This document shows, one piece after another, positions 43,239 to 52,402 of a DNA stretch of 64,000 nt. The position numbers and the translations under genes were made by a program. The notes under the pieces were generated by a model. The model was not told the DNA's origin and did no database searches. It saw only the letters and a list, made by a program, of their open reading frames with translations. The DNA comes from JAJZXY01 sp046706185 (lineage in GTDB: Archaea; Thermoplasmatota; Thermoplasmata; Sysuiplasmatales; Sysuiplasmataceae): the NCBI GenBank assembly GCA_046706185.1, contig JBJKPR010000036.1, positions 1-64,000 on the forward strand, read 5' to 3'. Numbering within the stretch: position 1 is the first letter of the stretch; every line of letters begins with the position of its first letter.

Positions 43239-43250
43239 ATATATTATAAG
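43239..43250. promoter_or_regulatory. AT-rich element in the archease/M24 peptidase divergent gap
   Basis: ATATATTATAAG at 43239-43250 is a near-perfect TATA box for the peptidase at 43270, implying a leaderless transcript. The complement CTTATAATATAT is suitably placed for archease, about 51 nt before GTG 43188. Confidence 0.6.
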
Positions 43251-43269
43251 TGGATTTCAATCAGCAGGC

Positions 43270-44355
43270 ATGGAAACGAGAAACTCAAGATTGTTCTCTC
43301 TTCTCGACGGCAAGGCAGATGTTGTTGCGATCGTAAACAGCGGCGACAGCCACACGGACCACAATTTCAAGTACTTCACGAAAGCGAAATCTGGCATATT
43401 CGAAGGGTCATTCGCATTCGTCGGTCCGAAAAGCACAAGTGTCGTCACAAGCGTTCTTGAAGCCGGGTCACTGAAGGGACTGGATGTAAGGGTCAGGGTT
43501 TCCAGCACAAGGAAGCAGTCAGAGAAGATTATTGGAACCATGCTTTCAAAGTACAAGACTGTAGGGCTGAACTACCCAGCTGTCACATACGAGGGATTTA
43601 GACAGCTCAAGAGGAGCTTCAGGGGCAAGATAGTTGACGTTAGCGAGGAGATAGCCAGGTGCAGGGCAGTCAAGGACAGGGATGAGATAAGGAGGATCGG
43701 GGAGTCGTGCAGGATTGCATCAAGGGTGGCGGACAGGATACCGGACATGATGACTGAAGGCATGACTGAAAGCCAGCTCTCCGCGAAGCTTTCGATGGCA
43801 CTGTACGAGGAAGGAAGCGAGGGGCCCTCCTTCTCCCCCATAGTGTCTTTTGGCAAGACGACTGCAATACCGCACTACTTCCCAGGCAGGGTCAAGCTGA
43901 AGAAGGGGGACTTCGTGCTCACTGACTTCGGTGGAAAGTATGACATGTACTGTTCCGACATTACAAGGACATACATGTTCGGCAAGGCAAGCGACAGACA
44001 GCGCCTGCTGTACGAGACCGTCAAGGCGTCGCAGGAGGCACCGTTTTCGATGATAAAGCCCGGAGCGCTGGAGAAGGATGTGGATGCGACCGCTAGGCGA
44101 GTTATTGACGGAACCGAGTTTAAGGGAAAGTTCATACACGGGCTCGGCCACGGCCTTGGACTGCAGGTTCATGACGGCGGACCTGTCCTTTCACCAAGAG
44201 GCGAGGAGAGATTGGCAGAGGGAATGGTTGTCACAGTTGAGCCGGGAGCATATGTGGAAGGCTATGGCGGAGTAAGGATAGAGGACGACGTTGTGCTCAC
44301 AAGGAATGGCTGCAAACTGCTGACGGATGCCAGGAAAGAACTGATAGAGGTCTGA
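43270..44355 (+). CDS. M24 metallopeptidase (Xaa-Pro dipeptidase/aminopeptidase)
   Basis: 361 aa from ATG 43270, close behind the TATA box; the frame upstream to 42838 is antisense to archease. The creatinase-like N-terminal domain is about 1-130 and the pita-bread catalytic domain about 135-355. Metal ligands are visible as D219 and D230 (TDFGGKYDMYCSDITR), H294 (GLGHGLGLQVHD), E324 (VTVEPG) and E338 (GVRIEDD). It cleaves Xaa-Pro peptides in the cytoplasm and fits peptide-based growth. Dipeptidase versus aminopeptidase is not decided. Confidence 0.92.
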   Translation: METRNSRLFSLLDGKADVVAIVNSGDSHTDHNFKYFTKAKSGIFEGSFAFVGPKSTSVVTSVLEAGSLKGLDVRVRVSSTRKQSEKIIGTMLSKYKTVGLNYPAVTYEGFRQLKRSFRGKIVDVSEEIARCRAVKDRDEIRRIGESCRIASRVADRIPDMMTEGMTESQLSAKLSMALYEEGSEGPSFSPIVSFGKTTAIPHYFPGRVKLKKGDFVLTDFGGKYDMYCSDITRTYMFGKASDRQRLLYETVKASQEAPFSMIKPGALEKDVDATARRVIDGTEFKGKFIHGLGHGLGLQVHDGGPVLSPRGEERLAEGMVVTVEPGAYVEGYGGVRIEDDVVLTRNGCKLLTDARKELIEV

Positions 44356-44451
44356 CGCTGCAACCCCCCTGGCCCAACTTTCTGGCCTCACGTGCCAATT
44401 CAGCGGCACAGAACGCGTGTCCAGCATGCCCCTGCAATGACAGAATTACCG

Positions 44452-44841
44452 TCAATCGTGGCTTAGGTTGTCCACGGTCACAGTGTTGCCCTGTTCAAAG
44501 CGCCTGAGCACGTCAAGTGAGTTTCCGTCCGTACTTACACTTCCTACCCTGAAGACAGGTACGTACGGTTCGGGACGCGAACTCCTGCTGACTGGTGTTG
44601 GACCGAAGAAGATGCATAACGACCGCCCCTCCTCCCAGTAAGCTATGTCCCCGACATCAACATTCTTGGTCTTCTTGCCTACAGGGATGGCCTCTGGTAA
44701 TTCGAAGTATATCTCCTCCCCCCACACATTTCCAGCAGCGGTCACCGGCAGCTGTGCAATGAGTTCATCAATCTCAGGGGAGTCGGTGAGTTCCCCCTCC
44801 ACTTTCCCCGAATGCAGGCTGAAAACAATGCGTCTCGACAT
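44452..44841 (-). CDS. Cyclophilin-like fold protein (TM1367 type)
   Basis: 129 aa. The compact single domain has GDIAYWEEGRSLCIFFGPTP, the hallmark of the TM1367/DUF369 cyclophilin-like family, preceded by WGEEIYFELPEAIP and VGKKTKNVDVG. These have a cyclophilin beta-barrel, but peptidyl-prolyl isomerase activity is not established. The N-terminus MSRRIVFSL has no signal, so it is cytoplasmic. It diverges from the ZPR1 gene with 106 nt between. Confidence 0.83.
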   Translation of the reverse strand: MSRRIVFSLHSGKVEGELTDSPEIDELIAQLPVTAAGNVWGEEIYFELPEAIPVGKKTKNVDVGDIAYWEEGRSLCIFFGPTPVSRSSRPEPYVPVFRVGSVSTDGNSLDVLRRFEQGNTVTVDNLSHD

Positions 44842-44947
44842 GCCACACGTAATGCAAACCAGAGCAGATGAAATTTGCCAAAATCAGGTGGAAGCACTGC
44901 CCCGTCAGGAACAAGTTTATGTATTGCAACAACGGAATGGTCTTCAA

Positions 44948-45622
44948 ATGGAGAACAGCGACGAAGGGGACAGAAAAGGGGGGAAGGATCCGGTTATTTC
45001 CGGGCCTCCTGTTGAGGTGGAGATAGAACAGCCCTGTGTTTCCTGCGGCAGGAAGGGAGTGGTCAACATAGTCTCTAACCTGGAACTTCCCTACCTCGGG
45101 GCTGCGATGCAGACGACATACATCTGCCGCTCCTGCGGCTTCAAGCACTCCGACCTGATCACGCTTGAGAACAGGGGAGCGCTGAGATACGAGGCATACG
45201 TGGAGAACGAGGCAGGACTCAGCCTGCGTGTCGTCAGGTCGAATTCGGGGACAATAAGGATACCTGAGCTCGGAGTGGAGATAGAGCCCGGGCTGGCGTC
45301 AGAGAGCTTCATATCAAACACGGAAGGGATACTGGAAAGGGTCGAGGAAGTGATAAGCGTGCTCATGAGAGACGCGGAGCTCGATGTCCATGAAAAATGC
45401 ACTAGGCTGCTTGGACAGCTTGAGAGCATGAAAAACGGTCAGAGGGCGTTTCATCTCGTTGTAGAAGACCCTTACGGAAACAGCGCAATACTTGGTGAAG
45501 GCGTAAAGGTAACGGAGCTGACGGAGGAGGAGGCTGGCAGGCTCAAGAAGGGGGAAATGACTTTCGACCTTATGCCTTTGCAAGTTGACCACAGAAATGA
45601 GGACAGCCAGGCAGAAGACTGA
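44948..45622 (+). CDS. ZPR1-type zinc-finger protein
   Basis: 224 aa from ATG 44948; the frame upstream is antisense to the cyclophilin-like gene. The C4 zinc finger CVSCGRKG...YICRSCGFKHSD is at about 30-69. The ZPR1 double-psi-barrel-like domain follows (LRVVRSNSGTIRIPELGVEI, STEGILERVEEVI). In eukaryotes ZPR1 binds eEF1A; archaea have a single short version, role unknown but probably translation-elongation-linked. The first 15 residues are charged and disordered. tRNA-Thr follows 70 nt downstream. Confidence 0.88.
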   Translation: MENSDEGDRKGGKDPVISGPPVEVEIEQPCVSCGRKGVVNIVSNLELPYLGAAMQTTYICRSCGFKHSDLITLENRGALRYEAYVENEAGLSLRVVRSNSGTIRIPELGVEIEPGLASESFISNTEGILERVEEVISVLMRDAELDVHEKCTRLLGQLESMKNGQRAFHLVVEDPYGNSAILGEGVKVTELTEEEAGRLKKGEMTFDLMPLQVDHRNEDSQAED

Positions 45623-45657
45623 GGATTGAACAGCCGGGCCAAGGGTCTTAGAAAATC

Positions 45658-45664
45658 ATTTAAA
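45658..45664 (+). promoter_or_regulatory. TATA box of tRNA-Thr
   Basis: ATTTAAA at 45658-45664 lies 29-35 nt before the tRNA. Confidence 0.65.
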
Positions 45665-45692
45665 CATAGCTATGTTGTTCATTCGTCCTGGT

Positions 45693-45778
45693 GCCACCAT
45701 AGCTCAGGCGGTAGAGCGGCTGACTTGTATGATTTCAAGGAAATCAGCAGGTCGGGAGTTCAAATCTCCCTGGTGGCT
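45693..45778 (+). tRNA. trnT: tRNA-Thr (TGT) with 13-nt intron
   Basis: Acceptor GCCACCA/TGGTGGC, discriminator T. The D stem is GCTC/GAGC, and the anticodon stem GCTGA/TCAGC encloses CTTGTA...A, anticodon TGT at 45726-45728. Thirteen bases (45730-45742) interrupt between positions 37 and 38, the canonical archaeal intron site. The T arm is GGGAG-TTCAAAT-CTCCC. CCA is not encoded. Confidence 0.96.
45730..45742 (+). other. tRNA-Thr intron
   Basis: TGATTTCAAGGAA lies between A37 and A38. It pairs with exon bases (TGATTT with AAATCA) to form the hairpin expected for splicing-endonuclease recognition. Removing it restores a perfect 7-base anticodon loop. Confidence 0.9.
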
Positions 45779-46232
45779 CTCGCCCCAGAGTTTTTGACCC
45801 GGTAGCTGTCGGTTCGAGGGGCAGGACAGCATAATTCCACGTAGTCAATCGCCTGTTGACACTGAATATTGCAGTGCAAGGAGATGCCCGTTTCAAGTGC
45901 CTGAGGTGACTGTGCTGGCAGGAATAATCTGGAATGTACGCTCCCCGCTGGAGCCTTTAGCTGGCTGGCAACCATTAAGGCGCTCACGAGAAGCCGATAT
46001 CGCTTCTCTTTGTCAGAATTGATCACGCGGGGAAATAACGTATCATAGGAGTTCTACCTCAAAATCGAGTGCTTTCTTTAAAGCAGAAACATAAATTTAT
46101 GACAGCCAACTGGTTTGATCATCGGGAATTTTGACAGAGCGGCAGCCCCCTCCAACACGGTGCAGCATGTTTGAGGTAATTAGGAAAAGAATAAAGTTTG
46201 AACCTCCCTCAATGATTCAGGGGCGAATATAC
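45779..46232. other. Intergenic stretch after tRNA-Thr
   Basis: No convincing gene. A weak minus-strand frame at 45760-46026 runs into the tRNA and is unlikely. TTTAAAG and ATAAATTTATG near 46076-46105 may be promoter elements for the next gene. Confidence 0.5.
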
Positions 46233-46841
46233 ATGGAGAGGAAGGTAAGAACCATCCTCTCGATTGCAGTGTCTGCAATCCTGGTATTGTGGATTCTGTT
46301 TGCGTCCCTTCAGTTGAAGTCATCGATCGCATCGAACGCACAACTTTCTGAACTAACAACCGGATATGCAACATTCGTTGTTCAAACCGAAATAATATCC
46401 ATAACGTCTGCCCCGATTAACATTACATTCACCTACAGGTTCGTTAACATCTCATTGACATTCGCGCAACCACATAGTATGGATCCTGCTGAGCTTCGAT
46501 TCTACATCACGAACCAATCGCATGAAATGAAGCTCCCGAATGGATCGCTCTCACCCGGAATATATGCCGACTATGAGGTTGGCTTCTATCCGTACGGCTG
46601 GTTTTCAATATGGGGGCAGACAATTGTGCCGATCTATGCAGGGATAATGACAAATCCTGATGGTAATGTTGTATGCGGTCATCTGGTAGATGGAACTGAA
46701 GTTAATGATTCGTTCGTCCAGTCAGGTGCTGTGTTGACCTTCTTCTTCATGCCCGGCCTCCCGTCCATTCAGGGCTACGTCATAAGCGCAATATACAATG
46801 GCTCTAGCATCGCCAGCATCATGCTTGCTGACAGAGTTTAG
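46233..46841 (+). CDS. Hypothetical secreted or membrane-anchored protein
   Basis: About 202 aa from ATG 46233 (MERKVRTILSIAVSA), preceded by AGGGGCG; ATG 46167, ATG 46212 or TTG 46131 are other in-frame starts. The N-terminal TM/signal is IAVSAILVLWILFASLQL. The rest is an extracellular beta-rich domain with aromatic strands (GIYADYEVGFYPYGWFSIW) and sequons. No family is recognised. Base composition and codon use look less G/C-biased than the neighbours, and it lies in a gene-poor stretch, so it may be accessory. Confidence 0.55.
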   Translation: MERKVRTILSIAVSAILVLWILFASLQLKSSIASNAQLSELTTGYATFVVQTEIISITSAPINITFTYRFVNISLTFAQPHSMDPAELRFYITNQSHEMKLPNGSLSPGIYADYEVGFYPYGWFSIWGQTIVPIYAGIMTNPDGNVVCGHLVDGTEVNDSFVQSGAVLTFFFMPGLPSIQGYVISAIYNGSSIASIMLADRV

Positions 46842-47495
46842 CTACGGGAAAAACCATTCAACTTTGAAATACATCATAAAATTATTACTATATACGTGTA
46901 TAGTCTTAAGAAAACAACATGGAACTGCAGCGATTGAAATACATGGTCCCCTCTGTTCGAAACCAACGATCTTCCTGAGCCCGATTAAGTCACAGATTTG
47001 ATATGCATACATTTCATCAATGCAGCGGCTTCTGTTCGGTGGAGGATCGTTAAGCATTCACGTAAGGTGCCTGTCCCATCCATGCAATTATTTTGGAGCA
47101 GGGCAGCGCCTGGAAAGCAGGTTTCCTGCCAAACTATATCAGGGCCAGTTAATTGCCAGACTTTCCAGGATCATGCCCTGAGGGACAAATCTCCTCACTC
47201 CGCACCCTCTCCGCCCTGGAATGAAGTTCTGTAAAAGGAAGGCAGCCGTTCAGGTGCGACGCAGGAGTCACTGAAATGCCATGTTGACCATTGAACCTAA
47301 CTCATCCCCCCTTTATTGACCATACAGTTCTCTGTTCCCTCACGCGTTCCCACAGCAGCACTTTGTCAGAACATTCAAAGCTCGTTACAGGGGCCGAAAA
47401 CGCGGCATTGCCGCTAAACGAAAATGAAACTTGAGCAACCTGTCTCCTGGCATATTTCGAAAAGGATTAATTACACAGCGCACGTAATGTGCGGC
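46842..47495. other. Gene-free stretch before aconitase
   Basis: About 650 bp with no frame that looks coding. AT-rich at 46860-46920. A GCAGG-TTT-CCTGC inverted repeat is at about 47117-47129. GATTAATTAC near 47464-47473 may be the aconitase TATA box. No structured RNA was recognised. Confidence 0.5.
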
Positions 47496-50282
47496 ATGAC
47501 TGAAAGGAGATCAGGCAGTTCATTTCACAACCTCTGGGACACACTACGGGAATTCAGCGACGAGAAAGGCGAGAAAGTAAAGTACTACTCACTGCCCGCG
47601 CTGCAGGAAAAAGGTATCGGACATGTATCCGCACTTCCGCTTTCCATAAGGATTGTGCTCGAGTCCCTGCTTAGGAACTTTGACGGAAAGACAGTGAAGG
47701 AGGAGGACGTCAGGGCGCTGGCAAACTGGAATGCATCCAGGCCTGAAGACAAGGAGATACCATTCAAGGTTTCGAGGGTGCTGATGCAGGATTTCACTGG
47801 AGTTCCAGCCGTGGTCGACCTCGCTGCAATGCGGGATGCAATGGCAAGACTTGGAAAGGATCCGCAGCTGATACAGCCGCAGGTTCCTGTGAACCTGATC
47901 ATTGACCACTCGGTACAGGTTGATTCGTTCGGAACAGGAGAGTCGTTCATAATAAACAGGAACATGGAGTTCAAACGGAATTCCGAGAGGTACACACTTC
48001 TGAAGTGGGCTGCGGACGCATTTGAAGGGTTTGACGTCATGCCGCCCTCACTCGGAATATGCCACCAGGTAAACCTTGAATATCTTGCAAAATGCGTCAC
48101 AGTCAGGGAAATGGATGGCGTGAAGATCGCCTTCCCGGATACGCTTGTCGGGACAGATTCGCATACAACAATGGTCAACGGAATAGGCGTCTTCGGCTTT
48201 GGTGTCGGTGGCATTGAAGCCGAGGCTGCAGTCCTGGACCAGCCGGTTGCGCTGTCGCACCCCGAAGTTGTCGGTGTGCACATAACAGGCAGGCTCGTGG
48301 AGGGAACCACAGCGACGGACCTTGTGCTGACACTTACACAGCTCCTGAGAAAACACAACGTGGTCGGAAAGTTTGTGGAATTCTATGGCCCCGGAATTGA
48401 GAGCCTGTCCATTCCGGACAGGGCAACACTTACAAACATGTGCCCCGAATACGGCGCAACTGTTGCACTCTTCCCCGTTGACAACGAAACACTCAGCTAT
48501 CTGAAGTTCACTGGAAGAGATCAGGAGCTTATAGATACAGTCAGGAACTACTACGACGCGCAGGGGTTCTCGTCCATCGACTATACGAAGGTGAAGTTCA
48601 GCTCGGTTATTGAGCTGGACCTTTCAAAGGTTGTGCCTAGCATTGCTGGCCCGAAGTTGCCGCAGTCGCGGCTTGAGCTCGGTGCAGTGCGGGACAACTT
48701 CGTGACTGAATTCCTTCTGACAGGGCAGACAGGCAATTCACAGGGGAACAACTTCTCAAGTGAGGGTGCGCCCGACTCTGTGCTCCAGCTGCAGAAGCAG
48801 GCACGGCTGAAAGATGTGGGCCGCAGCGCAGAGATTGCCTTCCCCGACGGGAGTAAAGGGACCATTTCAGACGGCGACGTTGTGATTGCTGCGATAACAA
48901 GCTGTACGAACACAAGCAACCCGGAGGTGATGATCGCTGCGGGCCTCGTCGCAAAGAAGGCGGTAGACAGGGGATTGACAGTTTCGCCCAGGGTAAAGAC
49001 AAGCCTTGCGCCGGGCTCCCGGGTTGTTACAGACTACCTTGAGAAATCAGGACTTATAGAGCCGCTGGAGAAACTTGGCTTCTACCTCGTGGGATATGGC
49101 TGCACAACATGCATTGGCAACAGTGGCCCACTGCCCGAACACGTCTCAGACGCAGTGACAAAGAACAGGCTCGCTGTCGCAAGCGTTCTGTCCGGAAACA
49201 GGAACTTCGAGGCAAGGATCCACGGAGATGTCCGGGCAAACTATCTCATGTCGCCTCCGCTCGTTGTCGCTTATGCAATCGCAGGATCGGTAATGAAGGA
49301 CCTCACGAAGGAGCCGCTGCAGTCTGCAGGGGGAAGCGATGTCTACCTCAGGGATATCTGGCCCACGAAGGATGAGATTGCCTCTGTCATGGCCTCATCG
49401 ATCACTCCGGAGATGTACAGGACCAGATATTCCGGTCTGGACAGCGCAAGCGAGGAGTGGAATTCGCTCAAGGCACCCGCTGGAGAGCTTTACAGGTGGG
49501 ACGAGAGGAGCACGTACATACAGTCCCCTCCTTTCTTCGAAGGGTTCGACCCGGCGGGTTCGGGCCGGATAGATTCTGTCAAAAATGCAAGGGTCCTAGC
49601 AGTCTTCGGTGATTCCGTCACTACTGACCACATATCTCCTGCAGGCGCATTTTCACCGGATACGCCGGCGGGGAAGTACCTCATGGAAAAGGGCGTATCA
49701 CCATCGGATTTCAACACATACGGCTCGAGAAGGGGAAATGACAGAGTGCTCGTAAGGGGGACCTTCGCGAACAGGCGGATAAAGAACCAGCTACTTCCTG
49801 GGGTTGAGGGCGGCTTGACATTGCATTTTCCAGATAAGGAGAGGATGACGATTTTCGACGCGGCGATGAGATACGTGCAGGAAAATGTACCTCTTGTTAT
49901 GTTCGCGGGCTCTGAGTACGGGACGGGCAGCTCCAGAGACTGGGCGGCAAAGGGGCCGAAGCTCCTTGGTGTCAGGGCGGTGGTAGCAGTCAGCTTCGAG
50001 CGCATTCACAGGAGCAATCTGATAGGCATGGGCATACTGCCCTTCCAGTTCATGAAAGGGGAGAGCAGCCAGTCGCTTGACATAGACTTCTCAAGGGAGG
50101 TGAGCATTACGCTCCCTGAGGGCGTGAAGCCACGGTGCGAGGCAGAGATGAGCTACTACAGGACAGGCCAGTCGGAACAGTCAGCTGCCAGGCTCGTGCT
50201 TAGGCTCGACAATGAAATGGAACTTGAATACTGCAAATCGGGCGGAATACTGCAGTATGTAATGAGGAGGCTCGCCTCCTGA
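47496..50282 (+). CDS. acnA: Aconitate hydratase
   Basis: 928 aa from ATG 47496 (MTERRSGSSFHNLWDTL), close to where AcnA/IRP-type aconitases begin; the frame is open to 47424. Fe-S ligands are in AAITSCTNTSNPEVM and GYGCTTCIGNSGPL. The substrate loop VGTDSHTTMVNGIGVFGFGVGGIEAEA and the C-terminal swivel domain (AGSEYGTGSSRDWAAKGP, ERIHRSNLIGMGILP) complete it. It interconverts citrate and isocitrate in the cytoplasmic TCA cycle. It appears monocistronic. Confidence 0.95.
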   Translation: MTERRSGSSFHNLWDTLREFSDEKGEKVKYYSLPALQEKGIGHVSALPLSIRIVLESLLRNFDGKTVKEEDVRALANWNASRPEDKEIPFKVSRVLMQDFTGVPAVVDLAAMRDAMARLGKDPQLIQPQVPVNLIIDHSVQVDSFGTGESFIINRNMEFKRNSERYTLLKWAADAFEGFDVMPPSLGICHQVNLEYLAKCVTVREMDGVKIAFPDTLVGTDSHTTMVNGIGVFGFGVGGIEAEAAVLDQPVALSHPEVVGVHITGRLVEGTTATDLVLTLTQLLRKHNVVGKFVEFYGPGIESLSIPDRATLTNMCPEYGATVALFPVDNETLSYLKFTGRDQELIDTVRNYYDAQGFSSIDYTKVKFSSVIELDLSKVVPSIAGPKLPQSRLELGAVRDNFVTEFLLTGQTGNSQGNNFSSEGAPDSVLQLQKQARLKDVGRSAEIAFPDGSKGTISDGDVVIAAITSCTNTSNPEVMIAAGLVAKKAVDRGLTVSPRVKTSLAPGSRVVTDYLEKSGLIEPLEKLGFYLVGYGCTTCIGNSGPLPEHVSDAVTKNRLAVASVLSGNRNFEARIHGDVRANYLMSPPLVVAYAIAGSVMKDLTKEPLQSAGGSDVYLRDIWPTKDEIASVMASSITPEMYRTRYSGLDSASEEWNSLKAPAGELYRWDERSTYIQSPPFFEGFDPAGSGRIDSVKNARVLAVFGDSVTTDHISPAGAFSPDTPAGKYLMEKGVSPSDFNTYGSRRGNDRVLVRGTFANRRIKNQLLPGVEGGLTLHFPDKERMTIFDAAMRYVQENVPLVMFAGSEYGTGSSRDWAAKGPKLLGVRAVVAVSFERIHRSNLIGMGILPFQFMKGESSQSLDIDFSREVSITLPEGVKPRCEAEMSYYRTGQSEQSAARLVLRLDNEMELEYCKSGGILQYVMRRLAS

Positions 50283-50330
50283 GCAGGTGCGCCGGAATTC
50301 TTTAACTACAGGTTCCAGTTAGGCAGTTGC

Positions 50331-50777
50331 ATGGAAGACGACGGAAACGATTTCAGCAGTTATGCCAGGCTTGCATCTATCATCAGGGGAGACCCTTTCC
50401 TGAAGCACCTGGGTGTAGAAGTTGTCCAGGTGGAGAAAGGGTACGCGAAATTGAAGATCGGAGAGGCGGAACACGTCCTTCGCTACGGCGGTATTGTAAA
50501 CGGCGGCGCCATAAGCACACTGATAGACGCTGCGGGAGGGACCGCCACGGCAACCGTGAATGGCGGAAAGAACCAGGTCACTATTGAGCTCAAGGTGAAT
50601 TTCCTGGAGGCTGTCAGGAAGGGAGAAATGACATGCGAGGCAAGGGTCATCAGAGGGGGCAGGAACATTGTTGTGTGTGAGATGGACCTGTTCGACCAGG
50701 ATGGAAAGACATGTGCCAAAGGTATAGGCACCTGGATGATACTCTACGACGACAAGTTCCCCTTCCAGCAGAAATGA
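50331..50777 (+). CDS. Hotdog-fold thioesterase (PaaI-like)
   Basis: 148 aa from ATG 50331, with a TTTAACTA element about 28 nt upstream suggesting a leaderless start. The hotdog core includes RYGGIVNGGAISTLIDAAGG (HGG-type helix, here with NGG) and KVNFLEAVRKGEMTCEA. Family members hydrolyse acyl-CoA, for example phenylacetyl-CoA intermediates. The usual catalytic Asp/Glu near the helix is covered by DAAGG. It overlaps the endonuclease III start by 4 nt. Confidence 0.85.
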   Translation: MEDDGNDFSSYARLASIIRGDPFLKHLGVEVVQVEKGYAKLKIGEAEHVLRYGGIVNGGAISTLIDAAGGTATATVNGGKNQVTIELKVNFLEAVRKGEMTCEARVIRGGRNIVVCEMDLFDQDGKTCAKGIGTWMILYDDKFPFQQK

Positions 50778-51475
50778 AGATGACAAGGTCGAGGGCATCT
50801 GGAAAGCAAGCCGTAAAAGGTCAAACTGCCGGCTGGCTTTCTGTTAGGAGGAAAAGGGCAAGAGAAGTCCTGTCCCTGCTTGGTGCGGATTATCCCGCGG
50901 CAAAATGCGCGCTTGACTTCGGGTCTCCAGAAGAGTTGCTCGTCGCGACGGTACTCTCTGCACAGTGCACCGACGCGATGGTAAACAGGGTTACCCCGGA
51001 ACTCTTCCGAAGGTTTGCTGTGCCAGAAGGACTTGCGCATGCGCCGCTTCGCGAGATCCAGTCTATTATCAGGCAGTGTGGATACTACAGGCAGAAGTCG
51101 AAGTTCATAAGGGGCGCCTGCAGTGAGCTGGTGAGTCATCATGGCGGGAAGGTGCCAAGGTCACTTGAAGAGCTTGTGCTCCTGCCCGGCGTCGCCAGGA
51201 AGACTGCAAATGTTGTTCTCTCTGTTGCATTCGACATCAACGAAGGGGTGGCGGTTGACACACACGTGGCTAGGCTCAGCAGGAGGCTTGGGCTTTCTCG
51301 AAGCAATGACCCGGTCGGGATAGAGAAGGACCTGATGCGCGTGGCGGAAAGGGCCGACTGGGGAAAGCTAACCACACTACTGATAGCGCATGGCAGGGCA
51401 GTATGCACGGCGAGGAAGCCGGCTTGCACCTCATGCTCGCTGAAGGGAGTATGCCCTTCCGCCTTCAGGGTGTGA
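50774..51475 (+). CDS. nth: Endonuclease III (DNA glycosylase/AP lyase)
   Basis: 233 aa from ATG 50774 (ATGA overlap). HhH-GPD fold: LLPGVARKTANVVLS is the hairpin with catalytic K143, and VDTHVARLSRRLGL gives D162. The [4Fe-4S] motif C-x6-C-x2-C-x5-C uses C211, C218, C221 and C227. It removes oxidised pyrimidines and nicks the AP site. It lies one gene from a family 5 uracil-DNA glycosylase, so this is a base-excision-repair neighbourhood. The N-terminal 20 residues are basic and disordered. Confidence 0.95.
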   Translation: MKMTRSRASGKQAVKGQTAGWLSVRRKRAREVLSLLGADYPAAKCALDFGSPEELLVATVLSAQCTDAMVNRVTPELFRRFAVPEGLAHAPLREIQSIIRQCGYYRQKSKFIRGACSELVSHHGGKVPRSLEELVLLPGVARKTANVVLSVAFDINEGVAVDTHVARLSRRLGLSRSNDPVGIEKDLMRVAERADWGKLTTLLIAHGRAVCTARKPACTSCSLKGVCPSAFRV

Positions 51476-51663
51476 GCTGTGCATGCGGACAGAGTCCGCC
51501 GGGGCGTCTCTTCGGATCGTTCAGTGGCAGAAAAACACAGAAACGCATTCGAGGGCTTATGTCAAACCCAACGCTTGGTTCATTCATGCTTCGGCCAGCA
51601 CTGTTGTTGCGGTAAGCGAGGTGATAGTTTTAATTCGAAGGCGACATCTGGGCACAGGAACAG

Positions 51664-52383
51664 ATGAAGGGAAAGGCAAAGAGGAGTGATCACGGGCGGA
51701 GAGACAGCTTTTCGGTTCTGCGTAGTGACATTGTGAAGTGCAAGAAGTGCCCGCGGCTTGTGAAGTTCAGAGAGAAAATTGCAGCGCAGAAAACCAAGCG
51801 TTACTCGGACTGGAACTACTGGGGAAGACCTGTGCCGGGCTATGGTGATGAAAAAGCGGAACTGGTGATCATAGGGCTTGCACCAGCAGCCCATGGCGGA
51901 AACAGGACTGGCAGGGTGTTCACAGGCGACCTCTCGGCAAAGTTCCTGATCGGATGCCTTTATGAAACAGGCCTGACAAACCAGCCCAATTCAGACAGTC
52001 TGGATGACGGCCTGAGGATGACAGGATCATACATGCTCGCTGCAGTCAGGTGCGTCCCCCCTGACAACAGGCCGACGCCCAGGGAAGCCGAAAACTGCTA
52101 CCCTTTCCTTGAAAGGGAGCTGGTACTGCTCATAAAGGCAAAGTCGGTGCTGCTGCTGGGCAAATTCGCCTTCGACTCGTATGTGAAATTCCTCAGGGCA
52201 ACGGCTGGAATAAAGACCAACGGGCTCAAGTTCAGGCACGGGGCAGTCTACAGGCTTGAAGGCAAGCCGACAATCTATGCTTCCTATCATCCAAGTCCCA
52301 GGAACACAAACACAGGGAAGATGAACAGGGATATGTTCATCAAACTGCTGAACGACATAAAGAGAGAGCTTGGCAGGCAATGA
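51664..52383 (+). CDS. Uracil-DNA glycosylase family 5 (UdgB)
   Basis: 239 aa. Family 5 motif A GLAPAAHGGNRTGRVFTGD (residues 71-89) and motif B SYHPSPRNTNTGKM are present. [4Fe-4S] ligands are C26, C29, C130 and C145. UdgB removes uracil and other deaminated bases, including hypoxanthine. A TTTTAATT element about 35 nt upstream supports ATG 51664. The N-terminal 20 residues are basic. It is separated from nth by about 190 nt without a clear gene. Confidence 0.94.
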   Translation: MKGKAKRSDHGRRDSFSVLRSDIVKCKKCPRLVKFREKIAAQKTKRYSDWNYWGRPVPGYGDEKAELVIIGLAPAAHGGNRTGRVFTGDLSAKFLIGCLYETGLTNQPNSDSLDDGLRMTGSYMLAAVRCVPPDNRPTPREAENCYPFLERELVLLIKAKSVLLLGKFAFDSYVKFLRATAGIKTNGLKFRHGAVYRLEGKPTIYASYHPSPRNTNTGKMNRDMFIKLLNDIKRELGRQ

Positions 52384-52402
52384 TTCTCTGCCTCGGGCTG
52401 CA

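Noticed and set aside
45760..46026. Minus-strand frame of 88 codons
   Set aside because: Its 3' end lies inside tRNA-Thr, and composition does not look coding.
46842..47057. 71-codon minus-strand frame, considered as a transposase fragment
   Set aside because: No DDE or zinc motif and no match to a known transposase pattern.
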